Shown here in pieces: positions 13,160-24,106 of a stretch of 64,000 nucleotides of DNA. The notes beneath the pieces were generated by a model, which was given only the letters and a program-made list of their open reading frames with translations, was not told the DNA's origin and did no database searches. Each line of letters opens with the position of its first letter. Within the stretch, counting starts at the first letter, position 1. Source of the DNA: Apoda limacodes (lineage: Eukaryota > Arthropoda > Insecta > Lepidoptera > Limacodidae); assembly GCA_946406115.1 (NCBI GenBank), contig OX291540.1, forward strand, positions 7,126,563 to 7,190,562, written 5' to 3'. Made by a program: the position numbers and the translations under genes.

Positions 13160-14000
13160 AGTATACTATCGCAACATTTGCTCAAACACATGATTATGAA
13201 AGCCCTGACTTTTTGCCTAATGACTTGTGATAGCAAAGTTTCTGAAGTCAGCTTTTTCATCTACCGATATAAATGACGATTTTAGTGATATCGCTGAAAA
13301 TAGCGTTTATAATTTTGATAGTTTCCCGCCCAGTATCCCGCGTGATTCTATTTTTGCTATCACATATTCCCCCTTGGCATGTAGTAACTAACTAGCGCCA
13401 CCGCTATTAGATATTTTAAATTGCCTCTTCGTATACAATGCGTGTTTCGAAACGCCCCTGTTTGTAATGATTTTCTGAAGACACTAAACTACGTCCTCCT
13501 TTATTTCAAACCTATTATTTTACCGCTCGGCACCGTAGTGTCGCTGAATCTTGTTATCGCGCAGCCAAAATCGCTATACTCGAGAACTATAATTCCCATG
13601 GCTGCTCAGCGGAGTGATTTTTTCTCCTAGTACTGCCAGTTTTCAGTAAAGCATGTTTTATTAGCACACAAATTAAGCAAATTTGTTAGTCGCATAATAC
13701 TGCCACCAGGATAGCATAAATTGATTTTGTTTTTTCTTCTACAGGTTTATTATAAGCATTACTAGTTACTTTTTATAATTGGTTATCTTTAATATCCAAA
13801 GTATATTGTATTTCAAAATAACGCTGTTTGTACTGAATATGGTTTTAGTTAGTAATACCTTATGTGATACTGTAGACATCCGTGACTCACCTCACAACAG
13901 GATCCCACCTGTTTAATCTAAGCTGAGTGGGAAACCTTATTTGACCTCACATAATTTATTTAAAAATAAATACTATGTAAACACATTGTCAAAAATAAAT
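13160..14000. other. Intergenic DNA with a possible very old LINE remnant
   Basis: The plus strand at about 13225-13400 has a protein-like open stretch (FSDIAENSVYNFDSF) reminiscent of the linker before a LINE reverse transcriptase, but stops soon interrupt it. No firm call. Confidence 0.25.
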
Positions 14001-14035
14001 ACATGTTTAAAAATAAATACTATGTAAAAACATGT

Positions 14036-14215
14036 AAGTCGGTGTTGGTCGAGGGGTTCAAATTTTACTTCACGTCCCAAGTGGCGGAGGTTCGAACCCC
14101 GGGGTCGGCGTGTACCAACGAGTCTTTTGCTAATTTCTTAAGTTCACTGATTCACACCACTGGCTTTTCGGTGAAGGAAAACATCGTGAGGGAACCTGCA
14201 TACGTCAAGAAAAAA
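14036..14215 (+). mobile_element. tRNA-derived SINE
   Basis: The head carries a polymerase III B box, GGTTCGAACCC, inside a tRNA-like arm. The body GTGAAGGAAAACATCGTGAG and a poly(A) follow. Sister copies lie at 27165-27345 and, more diverged, 48605-48815. Confidence 0.8.
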
Positions 14216-14305
14216 AAAACGGGTTGCGCGGAGTGCCGGCAAAAGTGAAAACATACTAGCTATTTACTTCCCATCACTTCGTATACATATTTATTTATTA
14301 ATAGC

Positions 14306-15883
14306 TTTTTTTTTATACCACTAAGGTGGCAAGCAAGCCTACGGTCCGCCTGATGGTAAGCGGTCACCGTAGCCTATGGACGCATGCAACGCCAAGGGCA
14401 TCACTCGCGGGGTGCCGACCATTCAGAAATCTAATAACTTCTTTTTTGAACATACTGTAGTCTTTGTAGAAAACCTTGGCAGGGAGCTCATTCCACAACC
14501 AAAGCGTTCGCGAGAGAAGTTTCTCTGAAACCGCACTGTACGCGACCATTTCCGTTCTAAAGTGTGAAAATGAATTCCCTGCCGATGGCGAGCGGTGCGA
14601 TGGTAGAAAGTAGCCGTGGGCATCATTTCGAACAATTCCTCAGAACACAACCCATTGTACAAGCGGTAGAACACACACAGGGAGGCAAAGTCTCTCCACA
14701 GACAAGCTGGTATCCGGGTGCACCCACCCAGAGATGGCAGCAGTACTCCATATGGGGCCGGACTTGCGACTTGTAAAGCAGCAACCTTTGCTTCGCTCTG
14801 TTGAGTACACCAAGTTTTTTGGACGCCAGCTTTACCTTGTCTAGCAAGTGATCTCGGAACTGAACATCGCTGGAGATGTGAACACCAAGGATCCCAATGC
14901 TCTGGGAGATGGAGAGGGGAGTGTTCTGGAATTATGGGACTACAGTGAATGGGGTTTTCTTAGCGATGAAGGCGCAGACTTGTGTTTTTGAAGGGGTGAA
15001 TCGGATCAAGTTTTCCCGTCCCCAGTCAGAGACCTTGGACAGACTGATCTCAAATTGAGACACAAGTTCTTCACGTTTTTCCTCCACAACAGAACGAGGG
15101 ATGCTTGCACGGCCCGTGTAATAAGCGTCTCCAGTACTGTCATCTGCATAGCAATGTATGTTGTTGATCTCCAACATATCATTGATGTGCAGTAGAAACA
15201 GCGTAGGAGACAGCACAGAGCCTTGCGGGACACCAGCATTAATGTCCATGCTATCAGAGCAACTACCGTCAACTACGGCTCGTATGCGTCTGCCGGACAA
15301 AAAGCCACCCATTTGCACAAACCCTCGGGCACTCCGTAAGAAGGCAACTTCGATAGAAGACCCCGGTGCCAGACCCGATCGAACGCCTTCGCTATGTCCA
15401 GGCTACATGCCAATACCTCCCCCTGACTCTCAATGGCTAGTGCCCATCGGTGTGTGAGATACACTAGAAGGTCACCAGTGGAGCGACCGTGGCGAAAGCC
15501 ATATTGACGGTCGCTGATCAGGTCGTGATATCTCAAAAGCTGTGTGTTGATCACACGCTCCATCACCTTGGAGAGGAGAGAGGTAATAGCGATAGGCCTG
15601 TAATTCGATGGATCTGATCTATCGCCCTTTTTTGGCACCAGGTGCACATTCGCAGTCTTCCATGAAGACGGAAATTGCCTAGTATGGTAGGAAAGCGCGA
15701 AGAGGCGCGTGAGTACAGAACATAACTCAGGAGCACACTGCTTAAGCACCACTGCTGGTATACCGTCTAGCCCACTCGACTTATGAACGTCTAGGGAAAG
15801 TAACGCCCGCCGGCCCTCTCGCTGTGTTATAGAGATTTCCGGCATGGTCTTACCGCACCACGGTAAAGTAGGTGGTACAGCGC
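14306..15883 (-). mobile_element. 5'-truncated jockey-like LINE with reverse transcriptase domain
   Basis: Non-LTR retrotransposon lying on the minus strand: the 3' poly(A) reads as poly(T) at 14308 and the 5' truncation falls at about 15883. The encoded reverse transcriptase copies element RNA at a nicked target. Visible in order: KSSGLDGIPAVVLK, NYRPIAITSLLSKVMERV, QYGFRHGRST, the catalytic-A block SLDIAKAFDRVWH, then in other frames AGVPQGSVLSPTLF, the catalytic YADD box, and RPHMEYCCHLW near the C-terminus. Frameshifts near 15290 and 14940 inactivate it. The endonuclease domain is missing. The 5' end joins Helitron helicase sequence directly. Confidence 0.85.
14932..15318 (-). pseudogene. 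Jockey-like reverse transcriptase, palm part with YADD
   Basis: Open frame with GGFLSGRRIRAVVDG, GVPQGSVLSPTLFLLHIND and CYADDSTGDAYY. These are the central and catalytic palm motifs of a non-LTR reverse transcriptase; both YADD aspartates are intact. It continues the frame of 15273-16325 after one frameshift at KWVA/FLSG near 15290, and is itself followed by another frameshift near 14940. It belongs to the truncated LINE at 14306-15883. Confidence 0.85.
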
Positions 15884-16325
15884 GTGGGTTAAAATTACGC
15901 AATAGCATGATGGGCACGCCAACCTTAATTTCTAGTTTGGGGGGGGGGGCACACCAGGCATAATTATACTGTTTAAAAATTTTTTTTGGATAATTAACCA
16001 CTTCATCCGGATTGCAAACTGTATTGGTGGAAAGATTTGTTTGTGATTCACCAGATAGCTTATCTAAAATGCGCTGATTAAGCGCAGTAACCTGGTCGTT
16101 CGTAGGTGCTATAATTAATCTGTCACACAACCACGAATCTTCTTTGATATTGAGATTGTGAATATCATCATTAATACTATGTATTAAAGTTTCAGTGTCC
16201 GCCACAACCTGACAAAGACTAGTAGGTAGTTCTATATCATGATTACTATTTACTTCTGGACAAGTTCCCTCTCCTACATCAAGAAGAATTTTACTTAATT
16301 CTGAATCAGCTGAATGTGCTCTCAT
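15273..16325 (-). pseudogene. Chimeric open frame: Helitron helicase piece fused to jockey-like reverse transcriptase
   Basis: A single uninterrupted frame of 350 codons. The first part (to about residue 147) is Helitron-type PIF1-like helicase: NMRAHSADSELSKILLDVGEG, LIIAPTNDQVTALNQRIL, VVNYPKKIF and KVGVPIMLLRNFNP. The second part is a non-LTR reverse transcriptase from VPPTLPWCGKTMPEIS onward, through KSSGLDGIPAVVLK, SNYRPIAIT and SLDIAKAFDRVW. The junction lies at about 15883/15884, where the sequence starts to match the independent jockey-like copy at 39448. The frame is thus two unrelated transposon genes joined by accident. The reverse transcriptase is cut by a frameshift at the end and there is no reason to expect a functional product. 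Confidence 0.85.
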
Positions 16326-16493
16326 GTTTTGATTTAAATTAAGTTTTTTACAATGTCTCCAAAGTACTGAACGTTTTAAACAGGCGTTAATTTCATCGGC
16401 TTGCGTACCCTTAGTTACAACCGGTAATATTTCTCTAAAATCTCCGGCATATAAGAATACGACTCCTCCAAATAATAGATTATTACTTCTTAT
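15884..16493 (-). mobile_element. Helitron helicase fragment
   Basis: Beyond the ATG at 16325 the helicase frame stays open upstream to about 16493: IRSNNLLFGGVVFLYAGDFR, then EILPVVTKGTQADEIN and LWRHCKKLNLNQNMR. GDFRxILPV is the hallmark of PIF1-like helicase domains in Helitrons, which transpose by rolling-circle replication. Upstream an in-frame stop follows immediately. The Walker A region and the Rep nuclease are absent. Nothing on the far side of the jockey-like insert continues the helicase. Confidence 0.85.
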
Positions 16494-16499
16494 ATTTTA

Positions 16500-17250
16500 G
16501 AAAAAACAGCTATCTACGTTACTAACTAAATAAAATAACCTATAAATAATTTATTAATTTCAATGTTAATCTGGATATTGAACACAAATGTACTTAATTT
16601 ATAATTATTAATAATTATTATTACTTAAAGGTAAAAAGGAAAGCAGTAAAAATGTAAAAAATATTTTGAATTAAGATAAGATAAGAAGTTCGGATCGGTG
16701 GAATTATAAAAGATACCTATCAATCAAATCAAACTATCAATCAAAAGTATGATATAAGCACTGAAAATCAATGTCTAAATGAAGTGGTTGAGACACAACC
16801 GTCAGTAATAGCCCCCTTTGTGATATTGATTCGTTGGTGGGAGGCGCCCGACGTGACGGCCCAGTGGCATGCGCGTGAGCTGCGCACGGTACTGGACAGT
16901 ACTTGAACATTGCAACATTACTTTAGTTTTCTAAAATAAAAGAATTTTTCTAAAATAAACTTAGCCTAAGTTAGTCCTTATTACATCAGCTACCTGCCAA
17001 TAAACAATAAAATTGTAGGGAACCAATGTCAAAATCGGTCCAGCCATTACAGAGATTAGCCGGAACAAACAGACAGTCAGACAAAAATTGTAAAAAATGT
17101 TATTTTGGTGTATGTACCGTATATATATTCATATACATCTAGTAAAAAAAGGTTATTTCAATATTACAAACAGACACTCCAATTTTATTTATATGTATAG
17201 ATAAATAAAACACATCTTACGACTCATACGTCATATTTAATTGTAGGGAA
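16500..17250. other. Repeat-rich non-coding DNA
   Basis: AT-rich sequence with a GC-richer patch at about 16840-16905. A dispersed repeat (about 16960-17215) has the TCGGTCCAGCCATTACAGAG block and the tail ATTACAAACAGACACTCC. No gene is seen. Confidence 0.5.
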
Positions 17251-18366
17251 CCAATGTCTTTTACACACGATTCGCGCTTAACATTCAAATAGGTTACAAG
17301 ACAACTCATACGTCATATTTAATTGTACAGAACCAATGTCCTTAACACACAAATCGCGCTTAACACTCAAATATGTCTTGACCCATTTTATATTTTTGAG
17401 CAATATCCTACCTATATTTCTCAATAATGTAATAAGCTATATTAAACGTAATATATTACTATGCCACTACTACTATGGAACTGGCTCTATATCCTATCAC
17501 ACGTCTCTAACTCCTCTAACTTTCAACTATTTGCTTTGACACAACCTAACGTAATAAATAACGATTGTTTATTTATTTTCCTATAAAATCACCTATTGAC
17601 ACGTCAGTACATAGATATATCATCTATCCAGTGTAACGTAAGCTATGCTCTACAATTACTTTTATCTCACCTCATATTGTATCACATTTGACCATGTGTA
17701 ATCCGCACTTTCATTATTATCAATAATAATAATGCACTTATGTTTGTTTATTTACTTTTTTGACGTAGTATATTCGACATCTCAATCTGTCATAAAATTA
17801 AAATCTCAATTCCAACCTCCCTGTACTACTCATAATCACCATATACTAAGAATAAAAAAACTAACCTAATGTTGTAAGTAAATCTGACGCGAATTCCGTC
17901 TTAGCAATTTTCTATGAATTGTCCTTTTTTGAAGTTTTCACTTCAAAAACAAACAACCTGGATATAACATTTTAACATGTGTAATCCGCAATTTCATCTT
18001 TTCATCAACCCAATTTCCTCTTACTTATTATTCGTCCTATAGAGTTTACCATTTTTTTTAAAAGTGCACAACGCCGATAAAGACGTTTTCTCTTCAAAAT
18101 TATAATAGGCGTAGCATTATGGTTTCCGTCTTGCGAATTTTTATGGCGTGGCTTTATGTTTTCCGTCTGACGATCAGTCTGACGCGAGTTTATCATTTCT
18201 TACCCATCACAAAAACTAACCCAATGTAAATAAATCTGACGCGAGTTACGTCTTACGAATTTTATATGAATTTTCGATCAGGACACGTGACCTGACGCGA
18301 GTTTAACAATTTTTACCCCTACCAAAAAAAGTGCACAACGCCGCTCAAGAAGTTTACACTTCAAAA
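17226..18366 (+). repeat. Cluster of hairpin-ended short repeats with an internal duplication
   Basis: Several copies of the repeat seen at 11468-11800. An approximately 77-bp unit (CTCATACGTCATATTTAATT to TCGCGCTTAAC) is directly repeated at 17226 and 17303. Hairpin ends occur at 17931-17944, 18082-18095 (mutated) and 18349-18362. The CCTGACGCGAGTTTA block occurs more than once. The copies look nested or serially inserted. No protein is encoded. Confidence 0.6.
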
Positions 18367-18374
18367 AAAAAAAG

Positions 18375-18515
18375 AATGTGAAGTCCACAATCCGCACTGG
18401 GCCCGCGTGTGGCCATGCCCAAATCAACCTTGCTTATGAGGGTAGGCCGTTGCCATTAGGCGGACCGCAAGCTGGTTCGCTACCTTGGTGGTATATAAAA
18501 AGAAAAAGGACATAG
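18375..18515 (+). mobile_element. SINE 3' body joined to a LINE-type tail
   Basis: TCCACAATCCGCACTGGGCC and CTTATGAGGGTAGGCCG are the 3' body of the tRNA-derived SINE also seen at 27360-27440. A GGCGGACCGCAAGCTGG...TTGGTGGTAT tail like that of the jockey-like LINE follows. Confidence 0.55.
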
Positions 18516-18664
18516 TGAAATCAACTTCTTGGCAATGAAGAAATCCAATAACCAATTAACAATATTATTTACAAGGTCTATCTTCATTTCCTAAAACTAT
18601 GATTTTGGTACTTGTCACAACCATCCCTTCAATTTATGTACTCTTAATACCTCTTAACACTTAA

Positions 18665-18683
18665 GGCAAGGCCAGTCCACGAA
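18665..18683 (+). repeat. Left terminal inverted repeat of the TTAA transposon
   Basis: GGCAAGGCCAGTCCACGAA directly after TTAA. It is identical to the reverse complement of 24107-24125. This would be the transposase binding and cleavage end. Confidence 0.93.
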
Positions 18684-19156
18684 ATCCATTCTTTCACGGG
18701 GGTGAAGCAAGGGAAAGACGAGAGCAGGCGCGCGGCGCCCCGCACTCGCCTGTGATTCTCCGAGACAGATCGCGCTTAGTTATGTGCAAAATATGTGTAG
18801 TACGGTCAGCAAACTTGTAAAATCGCTAGTAAATATTATTGTAAATATATTTTTTATGTTACGTAGATGGTGATTGCAGAAAAGATGGTCAGTAGGTCAT
18901 AGTATAATTTTCATTTCAAAAAAAATATGTAAAATTGAAGAATTATAGAATTGAATTAATTTATTTATCATCATCATAATTTTACGACTGTAATTGTGCA
19001 GAGATGACTAGAACCTCACAATCAATTATATTATTATTATAGGTCTATATTATATAGCTATTTTATGGATCTATAATTAATTTGATCAAATAAAAAATAC
19101 CATTTTAGATCACATATAAATATAATAGGTTTAAAAATATTTACATGAACACTAGT

Positions 19157-19450
19157 TCTGAGGAGTTGTTTGAAATGATGGCCACGGCTACTTTCTACCA
19201 TCGCACCGCCCGCCATTCGCAGGGAATTTATCCTCATAACTTAGAACCTAAGTGGTCGCGCACTGTGCAGCTTTAAAGATGCTCCCTGCTAGGGACTCCC
19301 TGCCGAGGTTTTCTCCAGAGACTATTATTAGATTAAGTGATTAGATTTTAAAGTAACGGCCCTATTGAAAACGTCCATAGGCTACGGTGATCGCTTAAAA
19401 TCAGGTGGGCCGTAATCTTGTTTGCCACCTTGGTGGTATAAAAAATAAAA
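19157..19450 (+). mobile_element. Jockey-like LINE 3' fragment inside the transposon
   Basis: GAGGAGTTGTTTGAAATGATG, TTCTACCATCGCACCGCCCG and the 3' end TTGTTTGCCACCTTGGTGG then poly(A)-like sequence match the LINE at 14306-14700 in opposite orientation. It has an internal deletion around 19275-19310. It is inserted just downstream of the transposon gene stop. Confidence 0.75.
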
Positions 19451-19459
19451 ACTCAAAAA

Positions 19460-20628
19460 TTAAAATTCTGAAAAATTGAGCTGTCGTTTAGTTGGTTGCA
19501 CTTGTGTAGGGGACGCATTGTGTACGCTTATACCATCAAGTATTGGCATACCACGAGTGCGAGTGCATCTGGAGTCTTCTATTGGTTGCACTTGTGTAGG
19601 GGGCGAATTGTGTACGCTAATACCATCACGTATTGGCATACCACGATTGCGTCTGGAGTCTACTATTTCCGGAAGAAGACATTGCAAGTAAAAGCTAACT
19701 AACTCTTTTTCTATCTTTTCCCAAAAAGCATCGTCCCGGTGTATGTATTCTACCTTTAAATCTGTATTTTCTCCACTCCATATTGCAAATATACATTTTT
19801 TCCTCTGTGTAACATGCAACTGGCCCTGCACTTGGTAATACCAATTGCAGTTAAAATTAATTTGGTAGCTACCTTTTTTTTTATCAAACCTGTACATTTG
19901 TACTTTATTTTCTTTAATCGCCGTATCGACCCCTTTTTTAAATGCTGTTATTGGGCATTTTACTTCCACTACAATGTCTTCCCCGATGAGACCATCAGGT
20001 GTTGCACCGATAAAAGGATATTTATTATCAACAAATAATCCACATGGATCAATTTGCAAATTCAGTTGTCTAGCTAGTTGTTCAAGTGCAAGCTTTTCGT
20101 TCTCAACTCCATAAGCAATAGACCTGACATGTGAAATATTTTCTGTGTATAGTATATTTTTAACCAAATTAGCACAACTTTTGTTTTTTCGCCTTTTGAT
20201 AATCTTACCGAAATTAGAGGCAGTAACCATATTCTTTCTAATCTCGACCCAATCACTAGAATCTCTTTGCAGACTGGTTTCTTTTTGTATTTTGTCTTTG
20301 TCATTTGTTAAATTATTCAAATTTTTCAAAAAATCTTCTTTAGCTTTATTAAACTCATCTTTTGTCATGTCAGGGGCAGCAATATTAGAACCATATTCAT
20401 TTTGGGTTTGCTTGCTCAGTAAATTCCGTAACCTATTTTTTTTAAATGGGTGTTTTTTATTCCATGCCTTTTTCAGATTTCGTCTTTCTTCCATCTTTTT
20501 CAAACATGTCTTCGGGCTTTTCCCAAGATGTTTCTTCTGCAACGTATATCTCGGAAATTTATTATTAAATAACACAACAGCTGCAGCACACCTTCCTTGA
20601 TATGATCTTGTCGAAAGTTGTTGTAGAA
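19460..20628 (-). CDS. YqaJ/lambda-exonuclease-like nuclease half of the transposon gene
   Basis: PD-(D/E)XK-type 5'-3' exonuclease domain of the YqaJ/lambda-Red alpha group, which resects DNA ends in phage recombination; its role in a transposon is unknown. An in-frame ATG at 20575 gives 371 residues. Order: a basic region (SPKTCLKKMEERRNLKKAWN, about 20-50), SSDWVEIRKNMVTASNFGKI (107-126), the acidic helix GVENEKLALE (156-165), FIGATPDGLIG (188-198, catalytic Asp194), VVEVKCP (202-208, Glu204 and Lys206), and WYYQVQGQLHVT (245-256). The C-terminus holds a 30-residue tandem duplication. The frame is open upstream to about 20628 as LSTRSYQGRCAAAVV, matching the continuation expected after the transposase, so this half was fused to 20600-23576 and is now separated by an indel. 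All recognised active-site residues are present. Confidence 0.82.
19492..19671 (-). repeat. 90-bp tandem duplication at the nuclease C-terminus
   Basis: TTGGTTGCACTTGTGTAGG recurs at 19492 and 19582 with the following sequence largely the same. In protein it gives RGMPIRDGISVHN and RGMPILDGISVHN, each followed by PTQVQP. The period is 90 bp, so the frame is kept. Confidence 0.85.
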
Positions 20629-23576
20629 AAATTTATTCTCTTCCCACCAACTATCTTCGCCACAACACTGTTAAACCTTTCAACCGTATTAGTATCTACA
20701 TCTTCTACTAGACTTTTGGATTTAGAAGCAACAGTTCCCATAATTACTTTTAGCCGAAACCAAAACGTTGAAGTAGTTTGCTCCATAGCATTCGTTACAG
20801 ATTTTTCTTTATTACAATAATAATCCTTACAGCTTCGGTGATCGCCAAACCCGTGATTTATTGAATTTATGATGTCTCTGTGTAAATTCTCTATTTTCTC
20901 ATTTTGATCATCTGTGTTTTTCTGTTCTTTAATCGAATTTATCACAACCTTTCTAATAATCATTATTTTTGGATCAGTTAATAATTTTCTATACTTTAAG
21001 GGATATTTAACGTCCTTAGCTAAAGCTCGTAATTTATTGCATAAATTACGTAAGACGTGGTTCCGGCATTCGATTTTTGTAACAGTTGTGTTAGGGTAAG
21101 GGTTTTGTGCCAAAATTTTAGAATATGTTGCCGAATCACCATCGGCAATAAGCCGTTTATATATTATATTATACATATCAATAGATTGTTTAAAGCCTTC
21201 ACTGATTATTTCGGCTTCCATACTAGTAGAAGACCCTTCGTAATTTTTGTAACATACGTGTTCTTTTGGAGTCATACTTTTTTTTTCAGCACGTGCACAA
21301 ATAACACAGTATTTATTTTTGACGGCCATGAATAAAACTTCTCCAAATTTGCGACCAATTATCGCAGCAGCTCCCGACATTACCTTATAATTATTTCCGT
21401 AAGATCTTGCACTCCAACAACCATCGGCGTAGACATCTATCATTGCAACACCGTTTTTTATTCGTCCCTCTGCTATAGCAGCTTGGCGCTCTCTCTGTGC
21501 TGCAGCTTCCATCTCTTCAACTGAAATTTCCTCCCATTTATCAAATGCAGTGTCCTGAATTTTTGTAAAGTATTTTTCAGTAAATATAGGCACGTTGATT
21601 GACGATGCTATTTCTTTAAATTGCGAGTAACCTATTCCTGAAGATATTATACCTACAACAGCACCGAAATTAATGTCCACGTTATCTTTAGGCAAAGGAT
21701 CCTCCAAATTAACGTAAAACGTAGACAGGCACATATTACATTTCAATTTGAATTTTGACAGCAATCCAGTTCGCTTTTCACTTAATAAACTTAAACAGCC
21801 AAATCCACAGTTACATAGCGATTTATGAGTTGCAATCTCTTTCAGTTTATTAAAAAAGTATATTACATCTATACATCGTCTTCCACTTATAGCCGTGTAA
21901 CTCTGGTTTTGCTCCGGTTCGATAACAAATTCTTCATCTATTGGATTGCTGTAACAAAACAGAAAACAATGAAATGCAATTCAGACACGTGCGTAAACTT
22001 GATAAATATAACTGTCAAAGTAAGATTTACTTACTTGTAACAAACATTAGGTGTGGGTGAAGATGGAGTAGTAGGAGTCTGGGTTTCTAGGTATCTGCAA
22101 ATCAAAAAAAAATAAAAAATTACGTATTCAAAGTGTAACAAAGAATATTGCGCTTACATGCTCTTCAGGTTGTTTAAAAAGTAAGTTTGAGATTTTAGGG
22201 AAGGGTGAGGTATAATTTATAGAATAAAGGAAAATTTTAATATGTGAGATTAATTTTAAGAAAAGAAAAAGTAATAAGTATTATTATTACTGTATTCTAT
22301 AATCGACATTTGACATTTTATTTTACCATAGAATCGTATTTGGAGACCACGCGAACTCTTAGGTATCGATTTTGAAAGCAATTGGTCCAGTAACTAGAAA
22401 GTTCAAAATAGTGGTCATTTTTTTAATTTTACCACAGAGTCGTAATCGGAAACCACGCTAACGCTTAGATATCTTTTTTGAAAGCAATCGGTCCCGTAAC
22501 TACTAGTGGCTCTGTCAGCTGTAAACCTCGTGAGTTTTTTTTCGCAGAAAGGAGTGATTAGATTTTTAAAGGGTCGGCAACGCGTGACTGATGCCCTTGG
22601 TATTGCAAGCGTTCATAGGCTACGGTAACCATTTAACATCAGGTAGCCGTAAACTTGTTTACCTCCTTGGTGGTATACAAAAAAATCAGCCAAGTGCGAG
22701 TCGGACTCGCGCACGAAGGGTTCCGTACCATTATCTATAAAAATGGCAAAAAAATCACGTTTGTTTGTATGGGAGCCCCCTTAAATATTTTTTTAATTTT
22801 AATTTTATTATTTATTTTTAAAGGGACTATATAACTTAATATTCTGTGAATATTTTAAGCGTCTACCTGTTGCCGTTATTAATATCGAGCAAAATCGAAC
22901 AAAAAACATCACGTTTGTTGTATGGGAGCACCCTTAAATATTTATTTTATTCTGTATTTTATTATTTTTTGTTATAGCGGCAACAGAATTACATCTTCTG
23001 TGAAAATGTCAACTGTCTTACTATCACGGTTCATGAGATACAGCCTAGTGACAGACGGACGGACGCACGGACAGCGGAGCCTTAGTAATAGGGTTCCGCT
23101 AATTTCCCTTCGGGTACGGAACCCTAAAAATCGTGTAGAATGAAGTTTTTAGGATGCCTACCAAATTTGATTGAAATCCGTCCATAAATAAGTAATAAAT
23201 AAATTAATAATTACTTATACAAAAAACAAAACTTACTCTTGTTCCACAGCTAAAATTTTTTCCCCGGCATTGGGAACCTCCGTTTTACGTTTCTTCGATC
23301 TAGAAGTATAAAATAAAAAATAAATCATACGAGATTATGATTTCATATTACTTTATAGCACCTAAAGTTTTCTTTTTCTGCTATCTCTACTAACTCTCGC
23401 ATGCGTCGGCCCAGCGCAGTGGCCAGCGCCGATGGGAAATGATGATACAGAACTAAGTACTGACGCAATGTGAATATTTAATAGACAGGTACTTACCCAA
23501 ACATTCCGTCGTTAGGTGCAACTTTTCGGCGTTTTCTTGTAAAACTTTTAGCATATTTTTTACGTTTATCACCCAT
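20600..23576 (-). CDS. Mutator-like DDE transposase, N-terminal part of the transposon gene (4 exons)
   Basis: Joined exons: 23497-23576, 23237-23299, 22035-22094 and 21948 downward. Donors GG|GTAAGT, GA|GTAAGT and AA|GTAAGT with matching AG acceptors keep phase 2 throughout. The start ATG (23576) gives a very basic, NLS-like leader MGDKRKKYAKSFTRKRRK, then SKKRKTE and a Pro/Thr-rich stretch. Exon 4 opens with AISGRRCIDVIYFF, cysteines at CNCGFGC and KCNMC (probable metal binding). The catalytic region follows: DVYADGCWSARSYG (21425-21423 codes the first Asp), GEVLFMAVKNKYCVIC, KRLIADGDSATYSKI (second Asp), KIECRNHVLRN, and NTVERFNSVVAKIVGGKR (Glu). These fit a DDE triad of the metazoan Mutator-like family. 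The frame then stops at 20568 after CCSCCVI, a frameshift out of the fused nuclease frame. About 510 residues precede the break. Confidence 0.85.
22545..22685 (+). mobile_element. Jockey-like LINE 3' tail in a transposon intron
   Basis: GTGATTAGATTTTTAAAGGG, AGCGTTCATAGGCTACGGTA and CTTGTTTACCTCCTTGGTGG are the 3' tail shared with 14306 and 39660. It lies between exons 3 and 2 of the transposase gene, directly followed by a GGGTTCCGTA repeat. Confidence 0.75.
22686..23130 (+). repeat. GGGTTCCGTA-family repeat, full copy
   Basis: Starts GCCAAGTGCGAGTCGGACTC and GCACGAAGGGTTCCGTACC; ends ACGGACGG...GGGTACGGAACCCTAAAAA. The ends can pair (GGGTTCCGTA/TACGGAACCC), suggesting a non-autonomous element. 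An internal segment with ATCACGTTTGTTGTATGGGAGC is partly duplicated. It sits in the transposase intron. Confidence 0.8.
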
Positions 23577-24106
23577 TTTAATTATAAATAAGTGATACCA
23601 GCAAATAATAATTCGTAACTAGACAATTGAGACTTTAGTCACAGAGCGTCCGGAACCAACCTTTCACGACCAGCGTCACTGGCAAACTAAACAAACACGT
23701 ATAATGAATAGCAGCGCTACTCACCGTCAATATGGTTGATTATTGCATAGCTTTAATTATTGTTTTGCTAGGTTCACAAACCAAAATATTACTATTTAGT
23801 TGATTTTTGGAATACTGGATTATTTATTAAAAATGTAGCCGGTTATTGTGTTAGAACAATAAAAAGCTATCCTTTTTGTAAAAAAAATAATATCGCTGTC
23901 GTTGAAAATTACGAAATAATCGACTTGAAAGTGTTTTTTTAAGGTCATATTTAAGATTTTTTTACAAAGTTACCAATCAATTTTTCAATATTCTTTTCGG
24001 TTATTGTGTTTCTTTGTTTCTTTATCAGTCTACAGTAATTTTTGTGCAATAGAATTCTATATCATTTCTTTACACTGGAAGCTCAAACATCAATCTTTTC
24101 GTCAGA

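Noticed and set aside
14036..14130. tRNA gene candidate with a perfect B box
   Set aside because: The acceptor and anticodon arms do not fold into a proper tRNA and a SINE body follows; sister copies at 27165 and 48605 confirm a SINE.
20145..20600. 151-codon plus-strand frame
   Set aside because: Antisense shadow of the nuclease gene, rich in F and L as expected from the reverse strand.
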